64,000 bases of DNA from assembly GCF_002410825.1 (NCBI RefSeq), contig NZ_DHOS01000062.1, positions 62,001 to 126,000 on the forward strand, in the 5' to 3' direction. Within the stretch, counting starts at the first letter, position 1; each line of letters opens with the position of its first letter. This document shows positions 53,037 to 61,625 of the stretch, one piece after another. The translations under genes and the position numbers were made by a program. The notes beneath the pieces are model-generated. The model saw only the letters and a program-made list of their open reading frames with translations, was not told where the DNA came from and ran no database searches. The DNA comes from Proteiniphilum sp. UBA5384. Its GTDB lineage: Bacteria > Bacteroidota > Bacteroidia > Bacteroidales > Dysgonomonadaceae.

Positions 53037-53611
53037 AAAATACAAATATTACAGACAAGACCATCAATCTACTGAAAAGACATTATTATATTCATATCAT
53101 TGTATTGGCTGCCCTTTTCCTTCTGATCCTGTTCCGGATTACACCCCTCTTTACAGATAAAGGGACCGTAAGTATCACAGCGGAAAGATATGCTGTCATG
53201 ATCACTATTATTATCATTCCTGTTTCGCTGAGATTTTTTGCCAACCGGTTGAAAAAAATTCCCCGTCCGCAGGAAGAAGAAAAAGCCTCGGAAAAGTATA
53301 AAAGCGCTTCATTCCTGCGTCTCTACCCGATAAGTGCGGTGACAATGGCACATATCCTTTTGTTCGGTATCTCCGGGAATATGAATTTTTTCTGGTTCAC
53401 GGTGGTACTGTTTATCGTTTTCCTGTTTTGTAAACCGTCATACCCCGAACTGGAAAGCCTCTTTATGATTCCTGCAGAAAAAGGAAGGGAAGAGGAAAAG
53501 GAAGAGGAGGAAGAGGAGGAAGAAGAGATAAAAGTATCCGGGGAAATAGATAAGAATCAGATGACCACAGAATATAATTATCCGGGAAATGGACAAGCTG
53601 CTGGAAAATAA
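53033..53611 (+). CDS. Small membrane protein with a long Glu-rich tail, unknown
   Basis: This 192-residue protein has four predicted membrane helices (about residues 20-36, 50-66, 97-113 and 117-134) and a charged cytoplasmic loop. Its C-terminal tail holds a run of about 14 Glu with a few Lys (residues about 151-166), encoded by a purine-rich GAR repeat. No family is recognised with certainty; similar small proteins often follow recR in Bacteroidales. It overlaps recR by four bases and the next gene by 23, so it is co-translated with both. Confidence 0.7.
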   Translation: MKNTNITDKTINLLKRHYYIHIIVLAALFLLILFRITPLFTDKGTVSITAERYAVMITIIIIPVSLRFFANRLKKIPRPQEEEKASEKYKSASFLRLYPISAVTMAHILLFGISGNMNFFWFTVVLFIVFLFCKPSYPELESLFMIPAEKGREEEKEEEEEEEEEIKVSGEIDKNQMTTEYNYPGNGQAAGK

Positions 53612-54131
53612 CACCATACGTCTACGTGCTCCCGAACCGGAGGATCTGGACTTATTGTACGCGTGGGAAAACGACACTTCCCTCTGGGATAAGGGAGCCT
53701 CCATTGTCCCTTTTTCCCGTTATTCCATCAAACAATACCTGATCGATAATAAGTATGACATATATGTGGACAAGCAGCTGCGGCTAATGGTCACACTCGG
53801 CGAAACGGGTGAACTTGCGGGTGCAACCGACCTCTATGATTTTGACCCGTTTCACCGCAGGGCGGGTGTAGGGATACTGATCGACCGTAAATTCCGGGGC
53901 AAGGGCTACGCCTTACAAACGCTGTCATTGCTGGAAGAGTATGCATTCCGGTTCCTCAACCTGAAACAACTTTACGCGGTTATTCCCGCGCAAAACAAGA
54001 ATAGTATCCGGCTATTTACAAAAGCGGGGTATCACCAGACGGGCCTTTTGGAAAAATGGCTTTCTACGGGAGACTCGTTCCAGGATGCATGGATAATGCA
54101 AAAGCTCAACAAAACACATCCGATGGAGTAG
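53589..54131 (+). CDS. GNAT-family N-acetyltransferase
   Basis: This 180-residue protein has the RimJ/RimL-type GNAT fold: NTIRLRAPEPEDLDLLYAWE at the start, an acetyl-CoA motif VGILIDRKFRGKGYALQTLS, and the C-terminal block PAQNKNSIRLFTKAGYHQTG. It likely transfers acetyl from acetyl-CoA to an amine; the acceptor is unknown. It overlaps the membrane protein gene by 23 bases. Confidence 0.88.
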   Translation: MDKLLENNTIRLRAPEPEDLDLLYAWENDTSLWDKGASIVPFSRYSIKQYLIDNKYDIYVDKQLRLMVTLGETGELAGATDLYDFDPFHRRAGVGILIDRKFRGKGYALQTLSLLEEYAFRFLNLKQLYAVIPAQNKNSIRLFTKAGYHQTGLLEKWLSTGDSFQDAWIMQKLNKTHPME

Positions 54132-54162
54132 TTTTTATTAATTGAATGATCATAAAGAAGAT

Positions 54163-54726
54163 ATGCAAGAAGATATAAAAAAAGCATGTGAGGTTCTAAA
54201 AAAAGGAGGTGTTATCCTGTATCCCACCGACACTATTTGGGGGATCGGCTGTGACGCTACCAACGAAGAAGCGGTACAACGCATTTACGGATTAAAACAA
54301 CGTGACGACAGCAAATCGATGCTTGTACTGCTGGATAGTCCCGCCAAGTTACAGACCTACGTAAAGGATGTGCCCGATATTGCATGGGACTTGATAGAGC
54401 TGACCGACAAACCGCTTACCATCATCTACGACGGAGCCAAAAACCTGGCTGCCAACCTTATCGCCGAAGATGGTTCCATCGGCATCCGCATTACCGCCGA
54501 AGCGTTCTCGATGGAATTGTGCCGGCAATTCCGCAAACCCATCGTCTCCACCTCGGCCAACATAAGCGGGGAAGCTTCCCCCGCCACTTTTTCGCAAATC
54601 AGCCAAACAATAAAGGAAGGCGTGGATTACATCGTGGAATACCGCCAAAAGGAACAGGGCAAAGCTCAACCATCAGGGATCATAAAACTGGAAAGGAACG
54701 GCACCATCAAAATTATCCGCAAGTAA
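54163..54726 (+). CDS. tsaC: L-threonylcarbamoyladenylate synthase (Sua5/YrdC/TsaC type)
   Basis: This 187-residue enzyme makes threonylcarbamoyl-AMP from threonine, bicarbonate and ATP, the precursor of the t6A37 base in tRNAs. Motifs are GGVILYPTDTIWGIGCDATN, LKQRDDSKSMLVLL, IGIRITAEAF and PIVSTSANISGEASP, then a short tail. A TTG at 54142 is in frame, but the ATG at 54163 begins just before the conserved first helix and is preferred. Confidence 0.94.
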   Translation: MQEDIKKACEVLKKGGVILYPTDTIWGIGCDATNEEAVQRIYGLKQRDDSKSMLVLLDSPAKLQTYVKDVPDIAWDLIELTDKPLTIIYDGAKNLAANLIAEDGSIGIRITAEAFSMELCRQFRKPIVSTSANISGEASPATFSQISQTIKEGVDYIVEYRQKEQGKAQPSGIIKLERNGTIKIIRK

Positions 54727-55105
54727 CGTCAACACTGTATACTCTTCGGACTTTTTTCATACTTCAACAACACTCCACCCATCTGAAGGATACTGGAAAC
54801 ATAAAAGGATGACAACATTTTACCGAGGATAAACTGATAAAAAAACAATTTCTTAGAACCTGTTTTGAATTTACGAATATCAATATAATACACTGAATAT
54901 AAATCGATTAACCGCTACCCATATTTAATCTACGCTTAGCTTACTTCCCTCAGCGTCACAACCATATAATTGGTAGCACCACCTGCCCCAATGAGTGCCT
55001 ACTCCTTTCAGATTGGTTACTGTAATATCGTGAATTATTTTTCTTTTGTCGAAGGAAATTCTATCTTTGCACGGATAAAAACAAAACGATTCTCACGAAG
55101 ATACA
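54727..55105. other. 379-base gap with a possible frameshifted protein remnant on the minus strand
   Basis: This is the largest gap in the core region. On the minus strand a frame reads KIIHDITVTNLKGV (about 55044 to 55003) and, one base shifted, GALIGAGGATNYMVVTLREV to a TAA near 54939. Together this reads like the C-terminal end of a small protein with a single frameshift, but no family is recognised. On the plus strand only a -7-like box for the ClC gene (TATCTTTG at 55062-55069) was found. The rest is AT-rich. Confidence 0.3.
55062..55069 (+). promoter_or_regulatory. -7 box TATCTTTG for the ClC gene
   Basis: TATCTTTG lies 37 bases before the ATG at 55106. The TTTG upstream (55045-55048) is only 13 bases away, shorter than the usual 19-21, so the -33 element is unclear. 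Confidence 0.5.
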
Positions 55106-56896
55106 ATGCAACCGGCAGAAAGATTCAATAAATTTTTAATTTGGCGCGACCGACATATCAAGGAGCGCCATTTTTTACTGTTTGTATGTTTCTTAGTGGG
55201 GATTCTCACGGCCCTGGCGGCTTTCTTCCTGAAAACGGCGATCCACTTCTTCCAAGTCTTTCTCACTGAAAATTTCAGCCGACCCAACCTGAACTTTTCC
55301 TACCTGCTCTATCCTATTGTGGGAATACTACTTGCAGGACTCTATGTGCGATATGTGGTAAAAGACGATATCAGCCACGGGGTCACAAAGATACTCTTTG
55401 CCATTTCCCAACGCAAGAGCCGGATCAAACCCCACAATATGTACTCGTCATTGGTGGCCAGCTCCATCACCATCGGATTCGGCGGATCAGTGGGAGCGGA
55501 AGCACCCATCGTGTTGACAGGCTCCGCCATCGGCTCTAACCTGGGAAGGATTTTCAAATTAGAGCAACGCAGCCTGATGATTCTCGTAGGCTGTGGCGCC
55601 GCCGGCGCTATCGCGGGTATTTTCAAAGCCCCTATTGCCGGCATTCTTTTTGTGATAGAGGTCCTGCTACTCGACCTCACCATGTCGTCTATCCTGCCGC
55701 TTCTGGTCACGGCCGTTACCGCCACCACCGCCTCGTACTTGCTTACGGGCATGGATGCCATGTTCGCCTTTACACTCATTGAACCGTTCACGCTCAACCG
55801 TATCCCCTATGTAATCCTGCTGGGGGTACTCTGTGGATTTCTCTCATTGTATATCATCCGGATCATGAGCCGCCTGGAAGATATCTTCCACGGTCTGACC
55901 TATTGGAACAGGTTTTTGCTTGGCGGGAGCATACTGGGTTTATTGATCTTCTTTTTTCCTCCCCTGTATGGTGAAGGATATAACACCATTAACGTGTTGT
56001 TGGCAGGAGGTGATTCATTCGGCTCTCTCACCAATGAAAGCTTCTTTCATCAGTTGGAAAGCAGATGGACCATTGCCATTTTTCTGATTCTTGTCATTTT
56101 CTTTAAAGTTTTTGCTACTACCGCCACCAATGGCGGGGGCGGTACCGGAGGAGTATTTGCTCCTACCCTTTTCCTCGGATGCATTGCCGGCTTCGTTTAT
56201 TCCTATACTCTCAACCAGTTGGGATACACCGTTTACCTCCCACAAGAAAACTTTGCACTGATGGGAATGGCCGGCGTAATGGCCGGTGTAATGCATGCCC
56301 CGCTTACCGGCACCTTCCTGATTGCTGAATTGACCGGGGGCTATGACCTGTTTTTACCGCTTATGATTGTCTCACTGCTTTCTTATGGTACCATTATGAT
56401 ATTCGAGAAGCATAGCATATATGCCATACGTCTGGCAAAAAAAGGAGAGTTGATCACCCATCACAAAGATAAGGCTGTGCTCACCTTTTTGAAAGTCAAG
56501 GATCTGATCGAAAAAGACATCCCCACCGTCACACCCGATATGACACTGGGAGATATGGTAAAAGTGATCTCTACCAGCAACCGGAATATTTTTCCTGTAG
56601 TAGACAAAAAAGGCATCCTTTTAGGACTGGTGATGATGAACGATATCCGGAATATCATGTTCCGTCCGGAACTGTATGACCGATTTACGGTGGAGAAATT
56701 TATGGTAGGACCTCCCGCCACCATCGAAATCCATAGTAGCATGGAAGAGGCGATGGCGAAATTTGAAAATACAAAAGCCTGGAATTTACCGGTGATAGAC
56801 AACAAAGGAGTATACCAGGGCCTTTTGTCGCAATCATCGGTATTCAATTCGTATAGGGAGGTATTGGTCGAAAATTATTCCGAGGCAGATGAATAA
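55106..56896 (+). CDS. ClC-type chloride channel/transporter with C-terminal CBS pair
   Basis: This 596-residue membrane protein has a ClC core of many helices: FGGSVGAEAPIVLTGSAIGS (selectivity-filter region with the gating Glu), GCGAAGAIAGIFKAPIAGIL, KVFATTATNGGGGTGGVFAP and GMAGVMAGVMHAPLTGTFLI. Two CBS domains follow (residues about 455-590), which usually bind adenine nucleotides and regulate. Members are chloride channels or H+/Cl- exchangers; the residues seen do not decide which. It is a single gene preceding fmt in the same direction. Confidence 0.93.
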   Translation: MQPAERFNKFLIWRDRHIKERHFLLFVCFLVGILTALAAFFLKTAIHFFQVFLTENFSRPNLNFSYLLYPIVGILLAGLYVRYVVKDDISHGVTKILFAISQRKSRIKPHNMYSSLVASSITIGFGGSVGAEAPIVLTGSAIGSNLGRIFKLEQRSLMILVGCGAAGAIAGIFKAPIAGILFVIEVLLLDLTMSSILPLLVTAVTATTASYLLTGMDAMFAFTLIEPFTLNRIPYVILLGVLCGFLSLYIIRIMSRLEDIFHGLTYWNRFLLGGSILGLLIFFFPPLYGEGYNTINVLLAGGDSFGSLTNESFFHQLESRWTIAIFLILVIFFKVFATTATNGGGGTGGVFAPTLFLGCIAGFVYSYTLNQLGYTVYLPQENFALMGMAGVMAGVMHAPLTGTFLIAELTGGYDLFLPLMIVSLLSYGTIMIFEKHSIYAIRLAKKGELITHHKDKAVLTFLKVKDLIEKDIPTVTPDMTLGDMVKVISTSNRNIFPVVDKKGILLGLVMMNDIRNIMFRPELYDRFTVEKFMVGPPATIEIHSSMEEAMAKFENTKAWNLPVIDNKGVYQGLLSQSSVFNSYREVLVENYSEADE

Positions 56897-56930
56897 TTGA
56901 TGTGATGATTAATTTTTAATTCTTAATTTT

Positions 56931-57917
56931 ATGGACAAGAAATCATTACGTATTCTCTTCATGGGCACTCCCGAATTTGCCGTAGAGTCGCTGAAAGCAC
57001 TTGTAGAGAACGGATATAATGTAGTGGGTGTTGTCACCATGCCCGATAAACCGGCCGGTAGGGGTTATAAACTGCAACCATCACCCGTAAAGCAATATGC
57101 CCTGCAACAGGGACTTCCCGTCCTGCAACCCGAAAAACTGAAAGATGAAAGTTTTCTGAAAGAATTAAAACAACTGAATGCCGGCCTGCAGATCGTAGTG
57201 GCTTTCCGTATGTTACCGGAAGTGGTATGGAGTATGCCGCCAAAGGGAACTTTTAATCTTCACTCTTCGCTACTTCCGCAATACAGGGGTGCTGCCCCCA
57301 TCAACCGGGCCATTATCAATGGGGAAAAAGAAACGGGAGTTACCACTTTTTTTCTCTCCCATGAAATTGATACGGGTAAAATCATCTTCCGGGAGAAGAC
57401 AACAATCGAAGACAGCGATAATGCAGGAACTTTACACGACAGACTGATGGGAATGGGGGCACAACTGGTATTGAAAACAGTAGATGCCATATTGGAAGAG
57501 AATGTAGTCCCTGTTCCACAGGAAGAACTCATCAACAATATATCCGAATTAAAAACAGCTCCCAAAATATTCAAGGAGGATTGCCAAATTGATTGGAACA
57601 AACCCGCAAAGGAAATATACAATTTTATCCGGGGTCTCTCTCCCTATCCTGGAGCATGGACAACTCTCAAACCGGGAGATAATCAGGAAAACAGCCGCTT
57701 CAAAATATTTACCTCAGAATTAATTGAAAACCGTAAGCCTCATTTCCTTCCCGGCAGGATTGTCACCGATAACAAGACCTACATCGACGTGGTTGTCAAA
57801 GACGGCCTCCTACGGGTGACGGAACTCCAACTGACCGGCAAAAAGAGAATGAGGGCAATTGATTTTTTAAATGGATACAAATTTGAGAAAAACGCCGGTT
57901 TCCATTACCATTTATAG
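56931..57917 (+). CDS. fmt: Methionyl-tRNA formyltransferase
   Basis: This 328-residue enzyme formylates initiator Met-tRNA. It has the hydrolase-like start ILFMGTPEFAVESLKAL, the catalytic region GTFNLHSSLLPQYRGAAPIN with Asn-His and the conserved Asp in THDTG form (SHEIDTGKIIFREK), and the C-terminal OB-like domain (IRGLSPYPGAWTTL). Its end overlaps the convergent DUF3078 gene by 13 bases. It lies 34 bases after the ClC gene. Confidence 0.96.
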   Translation: MDKKSLRILFMGTPEFAVESLKALVENGYNVVGVVTMPDKPAGRGYKLQPSPVKQYALQQGLPVLQPEKLKDESFLKELKQLNAGLQIVVAFRMLPEVVWSMPPKGTFNLHSSLLPQYRGAAPINRAIINGEKETGVTTFFLSHEIDTGKIIFREKTTIEDSDNAGTLHDRLMGMGAQLVLKTVDAILEENVVPVPQEELINNISELKTAPKIFKEDCQIDWNKPAKEIYNFIRGLSPYPGAWTTLKPGDNQENSRFKIFTSELIENRKPHFLPGRIVTDNKTYIDVVVKDGLLRVTELQLTGKKRMRAIDFLNGYKFEKNAGFHYHL

Positions 57918-59506
57918 CTCAAACCAAATGTAAGCGTATGGCTTAACTGCCAATACTTGAGATCAGGATCGGGAGGCACTCCGTCATCAAACCTCAGGTT
58001 CACATATATTTTAGTGGAAAAAGCATTACTCAATGCCAGATCGAGTGTATTCTCAAATCCCGAAATTACCTTCTCGTAACTGGTAAAGTAAGTCAGGTTT
58101 GAATCCCATGTGATATACCTTGTAATATTGTATTTCATTATGGCCGTGACGGTACTACCAAAGTCCAGAAGACTTTTTTTGTCCTCGGGGATACCGAAAC
58201 GTTTCACATTCACAGAGTCGTTCCAGACATATTTATAGTTGATAGAAACGGGAGCGATTGCCAGTTCCAACTTAACCTTACGGTGTCGTACCGTTTTTGA
58301 AGGTTTGTCGAGCGTATATTTCAATCCCCCCCCCACATTTACATACAGCGGAGACAGGAACGCCGCACGAAGATCATTCGAATTGACCGGATAGGCATGG
58401 AGAGCCTGTGATTTTGCTTCCAGGTTGATAGAATAAGACCACCCCTTTGCAAATGCATCTATGCCAAAGTCGCCATAATAGCGGATAAGGTCATTACCGA
58501 TACGGGTTTTACGAAGCGAATCGTCAGGAGAATTAAAAATAGAGACCCTCCACTCAAGCGTATTATTGAACCGAACCTTATCTTTTTTATAGTTCGCCCT
58601 AAGAAGTTGATGGCTATTAAAATTCAGGTTATTGGTACCGCCCTGATGCCAGTTATCGGAAAATCTATTCTGTATGAACTGGAAAGAATGTTCACCGGAA
58701 GTCACCCAATACTTTCGTCCAATGGTAGCACCTTCCACTCCCGGCGCCTCCAATGAGTAGGTGGTTTCGGTTTTGATCAGTTCGCGGAATGGGTTGAAAG
58801 TCTCTTTCACAACGTGATCATCAGAAGCATGCAAACGAGGTATCGAGTCAAAACTGGCTACTGAATACCTCATCCTGTCGGGATAGGCCATATAATAATC
58901 ACGCCGCACTTTTTGCACAAAATCCACATGCTCCAACCGTGGAGCAAATGTCTTCTCAAGCGGGATAAGTGTTCCCCGGTCATCCTCTTTTTCCGTAGAA
59001 TAAAGCGACAATTCACGGGGAAGCATATCCCCTGTAAATATCATCGGCAGGAAAAGCGGGTTATAAAAAAGGGTATCCCGGAATGAAAGCCCCGTCATCG
59101 CATCAAAGCTACTATAGTTCACAGGAAGTTGCAGTGTACCATTTCCTTTTCTCGTATAGAGTGAATCAAGTGGATTCTTGTACCGACGAACAGTATCTGT
59201 CCTCACAGGCAGAATATCATCTAACAATGAAGCTTCAGGAATTATAATTTTTTCCGGAAGGGTATCCGGTGAAATTATATCCGGAATTTGTTCCAGTGAT
59301 TCAATCCTACTCTCCTCAATCTCTTTGGGTTGTGCCGTACGACGCTCAATTTGCCTACTGATGTCGGTAATGTCTCTGAACAGATCCAAGCTGTCTGTCA
59401 CCGATATGGAGTCAGGCCTCTCTACCGACAGGTTCGTAATCCCGGAAGCTACTGTTCCAAATGAACAGGCAGAGACAATCAAAAAGGGGAGAATAATTCG
59501 TTTCAT
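57905..59506 (-). CDS. DUF3078 outer-membrane protein
   Basis: This 533-residue protein has a signal peptide and a long low-structure N-terminal part with TonB-independent Asp/Glu-rich segments. From about residue 250 it forms repeated amphipathic strands: FSDNWHQGGTNNLNFNSHQL, a DUF3078 hallmark, then SYSINLEAKSQALHAYPV and LSHTLTFGLSYKW at the end. DUF3078 proteins are common outer-membrane proteins of Bacteroidota with unknown function. It converges on fmt with a 13-base overlap. It has a -7 box on its upstream side. Confidence 0.82.
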   Translation of the reverse strand: MKRIILPFLIVSACSFGTVASGITNLSVERPDSISVTDSLDLFRDITDISRQIERRTAQPKEIEESRIESLEQIPDIISPDTLPEKIIIPEASLLDDILPVRTDTVRRYKNPLDSLYTRKGNGTLQLPVNYSSFDAMTGLSFRDTLFYNPLFLPMIFTGDMLPRELSLYSTEKEDDRGTLIPLEKTFAPRLEHVDFVQKVRRDYYMAYPDRMRYSVASFDSIPRLHASDDHVVKETFNPFRELIKTETTYSLEAPGVEGATIGRKYWVTSGEHSFQFIQNRFSDNWHQGGTNNLNFNSHQLLRANYKKDKVRFNNTLEWRVSIFNSPDDSLRKTRIGNDLIRYYGDFGIDAFAKGWSYSINLEAKSQALHAYPVNSNDLRAAFLSPLYVNVGGGLKYTLDKPSKTVRHRKVKLELAIAPVSINYKYVWNDSVNVKRFGIPEDKKSLLDFGSTVTAIMKYNITRYITWDSNLTYFTSYEKVISGFENTLDLALSNAFSTKIYVNLRFDDGVPPDPDLKYWQLSHTLTFGLSYKW

Positions 59507-59567
59507 ACGATTTATTTTATCTTTTTATTTCAATTTTTTTCATATACACACCCACTCTTCCAATGGG

Positions 59568-59575
59568 CAAAGATA
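59568..59575 (-). promoter_or_regulatory. -7 box TATCTTTG for the DUF3078 gene
   Basis: On the minus strand TATCTTTG lies 61 bases before the start at 59506. It sits in the 257-base region divergent to lemA. A proper -33 TTTG was not found. Confidence 0.5.
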
Positions 59576-59703
59576 CAAAAAAGTTCTATTTACTCTTTGT
59601 TTTTCTTGCCCAAGACTTTAAAACTTACTATTTTTAAGGGATAAAGAATTAAAGCAAAAAAACTTTTTTCATGGTTTATCTGTTATTCAATTTATCGGAA
59701 TTG

Positions 59704-59711
59704 TATTTTTG
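59704..59711 (+). promoter_or_regulatory. -7 box TATTTTTG for lemA
   Basis: TATTTTTG lies 52 bases before the lemA ATG at 59764. No -33 TTTG is evident. Confidence 0.4.
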
Positions 59712-59763
59712 TTTTCAGTAATTTCCAATTGTGAATTTATTAGTTATTTTATTATAAAATCGT

Positions 59764-60345
59764 ATGAAAAAAATTTCTTTCATTTTATTGATCGTGATAG
59801 GTGCCATGGGGCTCACCGGATGTCAGGGATACAACCGGATGGTGGAAAAGCAAGAGGCAGTCACCTCCCAGTGGGGTAACGTGCAGAATAACTATCAACG
59901 CCGTGCCGACCTTATTCCTAACCTGGTAAATACAGTAAAGGGTTATGCCCAACATGAACAGGAAACCTTTACACAGGTGACTGAGGCGCGGGCCAAAGCC
60001 ACTCAGACAACTATCAGCCCGGAGAATTTAACGGAGGAAAACCTGAAACAATACCAACAAGCACAGGATGAACTCAGCCAGGCTTTGGGCAGGCTACTAT
60101 TGATACAGGAGAATTACCCCGAGTTGAAAGCGAATGAGAACTTCCTTGCATTACAGGATCAACTGGAGGGTACGGAAAACCGAATAGCGGTAGAACGCAA
60201 TAGGTTCAATATGCTGGCGCAGGATTACAACGCCTATATTCGTAAATTTCCACAGGTAGTCTACGCAAAATGGTTCAAATTTGAGCCCAAAGCCTACTTC
60301 GAAGCCACTACCGAAGCCCAAACCGCTCCACAAGTACAGTTCTGA
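59764..60345 (+). CDS. lemA: LemA family lipoprotein-like protein
   Basis: This 193-residue protein has a lipoprotein-type leader (GLTGC, Cys20) and a LemA domain of long helices: NVQNNYQRRADLIPNLVNTV, the LemA signature, followed by FTQVTEARAKA and LLIQENYPELKANENFLALQ. LemA proteins often pair with TPM-domain or peptidase genes; their role is envelope-associated and not settled. Two TPM genes follow it here in the same direction, 75 bases later, a common trio. Confidence 0.93.
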   Translation: MKKISFILLIVIGAMGLTGCQGYNRMVEKQEAVTSQWGNVQNNYQRRADLIPNLVNTVKGYAQHEQETFTQVTEARAKATQTTISPENLTEENLKQYQQAQDELSQALGRLLLIQENYPELKANENFLALQDQLEGTENRIAVERNRFNMLAQDYNAYIRKFPQVVYAKWFKFEPKAYFEATTEAQTAPQVQF

Positions 60346-60420
60346 AAAGAAAGTCCCCGGTTTAAGAGAAAAAATTCAGGATAGGGGCAAATTTAAGAGA
60401 AACCAGAGGTCGTTTGAAAT

Positions 60421-60843
60421 ATGTTAAGTAAAGAGGAACTACAACGGATCACGGAATCAATTCAACTCGCAGAAAGCCATACATCGGGAGAGATACGTGT
60501 ATGTATTGCCCGGCAGTGTAATGGCAATCCCCTGGAGGCCGCATTGAAAAAATTCCACCAGCTTAAGATAAATAAAACCCGCCTCCACAACGGTGTGCTC
60601 ATTTATGTATCTCCCTCTAACCACAAAGCCGCCATTATCGGGGATGAAGGTATTCACGATATGGTCAATAGCGGATTCTGGAACGAGGCGATGGAAAAAA
60701 TGCTTACCTATTTCAAAAACGGAGAGATCACAGAAGGTATTTGCAAGGGGGTAGGCAAAGTAGGCGAGTTGATCAAATCACGTTATCCGGTATCGGATAA
60801 TGATATAAACGAATTGGGCGATGAAGTCATCCTGGAAGAATAA
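60421..60843 (+). CDS. TPM-domain cytoplasmic protein
   Basis: This 140-residue protein begins MLSKEELQRITESIQLAESH, then TSGEIRVCIARQ, a TPM-type beta/alpha domain (VLIYVSPSNHKAAIIGDEGI, and a final helix). It has no signal peptide or membrane helix. TPM domains resemble the TLP18.3/Psb32 phosphatase fold; activity here is not known. It overlaps the next TPM gene by 23 bases. Confidence 0.88.
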   Translation: MLSKEELQRITESIQLAESHTSGEIRVCIARQCNGNPLEAALKKFHQLKINKTRLHNGVLIYVSPSNHKAAIIGDEGIHDMVNSGFWNEAMEKMLTYFKNGEITEGICKGVGKVGELIKSRYPVSDNDINELGDEVILEE

Positions 60844-61624
60844 ATACTTGTTTATACTTATATTCCTTTCTTTTACTTTTAGGTTATCCGCCCAAGATAT
60901 CCCGGAACCGATGGTACCTTACCGGCTGGTGAACGACTTTGCCGATATTTTCTCACCCTCCGAAGAAATGGCACTGGAGCAAAAATTGCGGGCATATAAC
61001 GATTCCACATCTACACAGATATATATTGTATCTGTAAGTGACTTGGGCGGGTATGACGTCTCCGATTATGCTTTTCGGTTGGGAGAAAAATGGCAGATAG
61101 GACAGAAAAGTAAGGATAACGGCGCCGTTATCCTTGTTAAACCAAAAACCGGTAATAGCCGCGGCCAGGCCTTTATAGCTACCGGTTACGGTCTGGAAGC
61201 ATATATCACTGACATCTATGCCGGCCGTATTGTTCGCAACGAGATGATCCCCTATTTCATGGAAGACGATTATTTTGGCGGGATAAATGCAGCTGTGGAT
61301 GCCATGATTGCTCGTCTCTCCGGTGAGTTTGCCGCCGATGCCGATGAAGAGGAGGGGATCCCGTTTTTTGGAATTATCATCATCCTGATCGTCATTGTCC
61401 TGTTGATCTCTTTCTTTTCTAAAGGAGGAGACCAGCATGTCAACGGAGGTGGACACCGGACAAGTTCCCCCACTATATTCTTTCCTCCTCTGTCGCGCGG
61501 CCGCACTAGCGGAGGTTTCGGCAGCGGGGGCTGGAATGGAGGCTCTGGCGGTGGAGGTATGGGCGGCTTCGGCGGAGGCGGAGGCGGAAGATTCGGTGGC
61601 GGAGGTGCCGGAGGAAGCTGGTAG
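60821..61624 (+). CDS. Membrane TPM-domain (YgcG-type) protein with Gly-rich tail
   Basis: This 267-residue protein has an N-terminal signal sequence ending LSAQ, a periplasmic TPM domain (residues about 30-165: YRLVNDFADIFSPSEEMALE, STQIYIVSVSDLGGYDVSDY), a membrane helix near 181-200 and a Gly-rich C-terminal tail. It is the YgcG type with a Ser/Gly-rich end, and pairs with LemA upstream. The reverse and shifted frames over the Gly-rich end are open but look like codon-bias shadows. Confidence 0.9.
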   Translation: MKSSWKNKYLFILIFLSFTFRLSAQDIPEPMVPYRLVNDFADIFSPSEEMALEQKLRAYNDSTSTQIYIVSVSDLGGYDVSDYAFRLGEKWQIGQKSKDNGAVILVKPKTGNSRGQAFIATGYGLEAYITDIYAGRIVRNEMIPYFMEDDYFGGINAAVDAMIARLSGEFAADADEEEGIPFFGIIIILIVIVLLISFFSKGGDQHVNGGGHRTSSPTIFFPPLSRGRTSGGFGSGGWNGGSGGGGMGGFGGGGGGRFGGGGAGGSW

Positions 61625-61625
61625 C

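Noticed and set aside
53500..53550. Purine-rich tract read as a structural repeat or origin
   Set aside because: It is inside a translated frame and encodes the Glu-rich tail; no origin features such as DnaA boxes are seen around it.
61437..61625. Long in-frame extension ahead of miaA
   Set aside because: It covers the Gly-rich tail of the TPM gene in another frame. The ATG at 61626 follows the TPM stop by two bases and begins just before the P-loop, so the extension is a compositional shadow.
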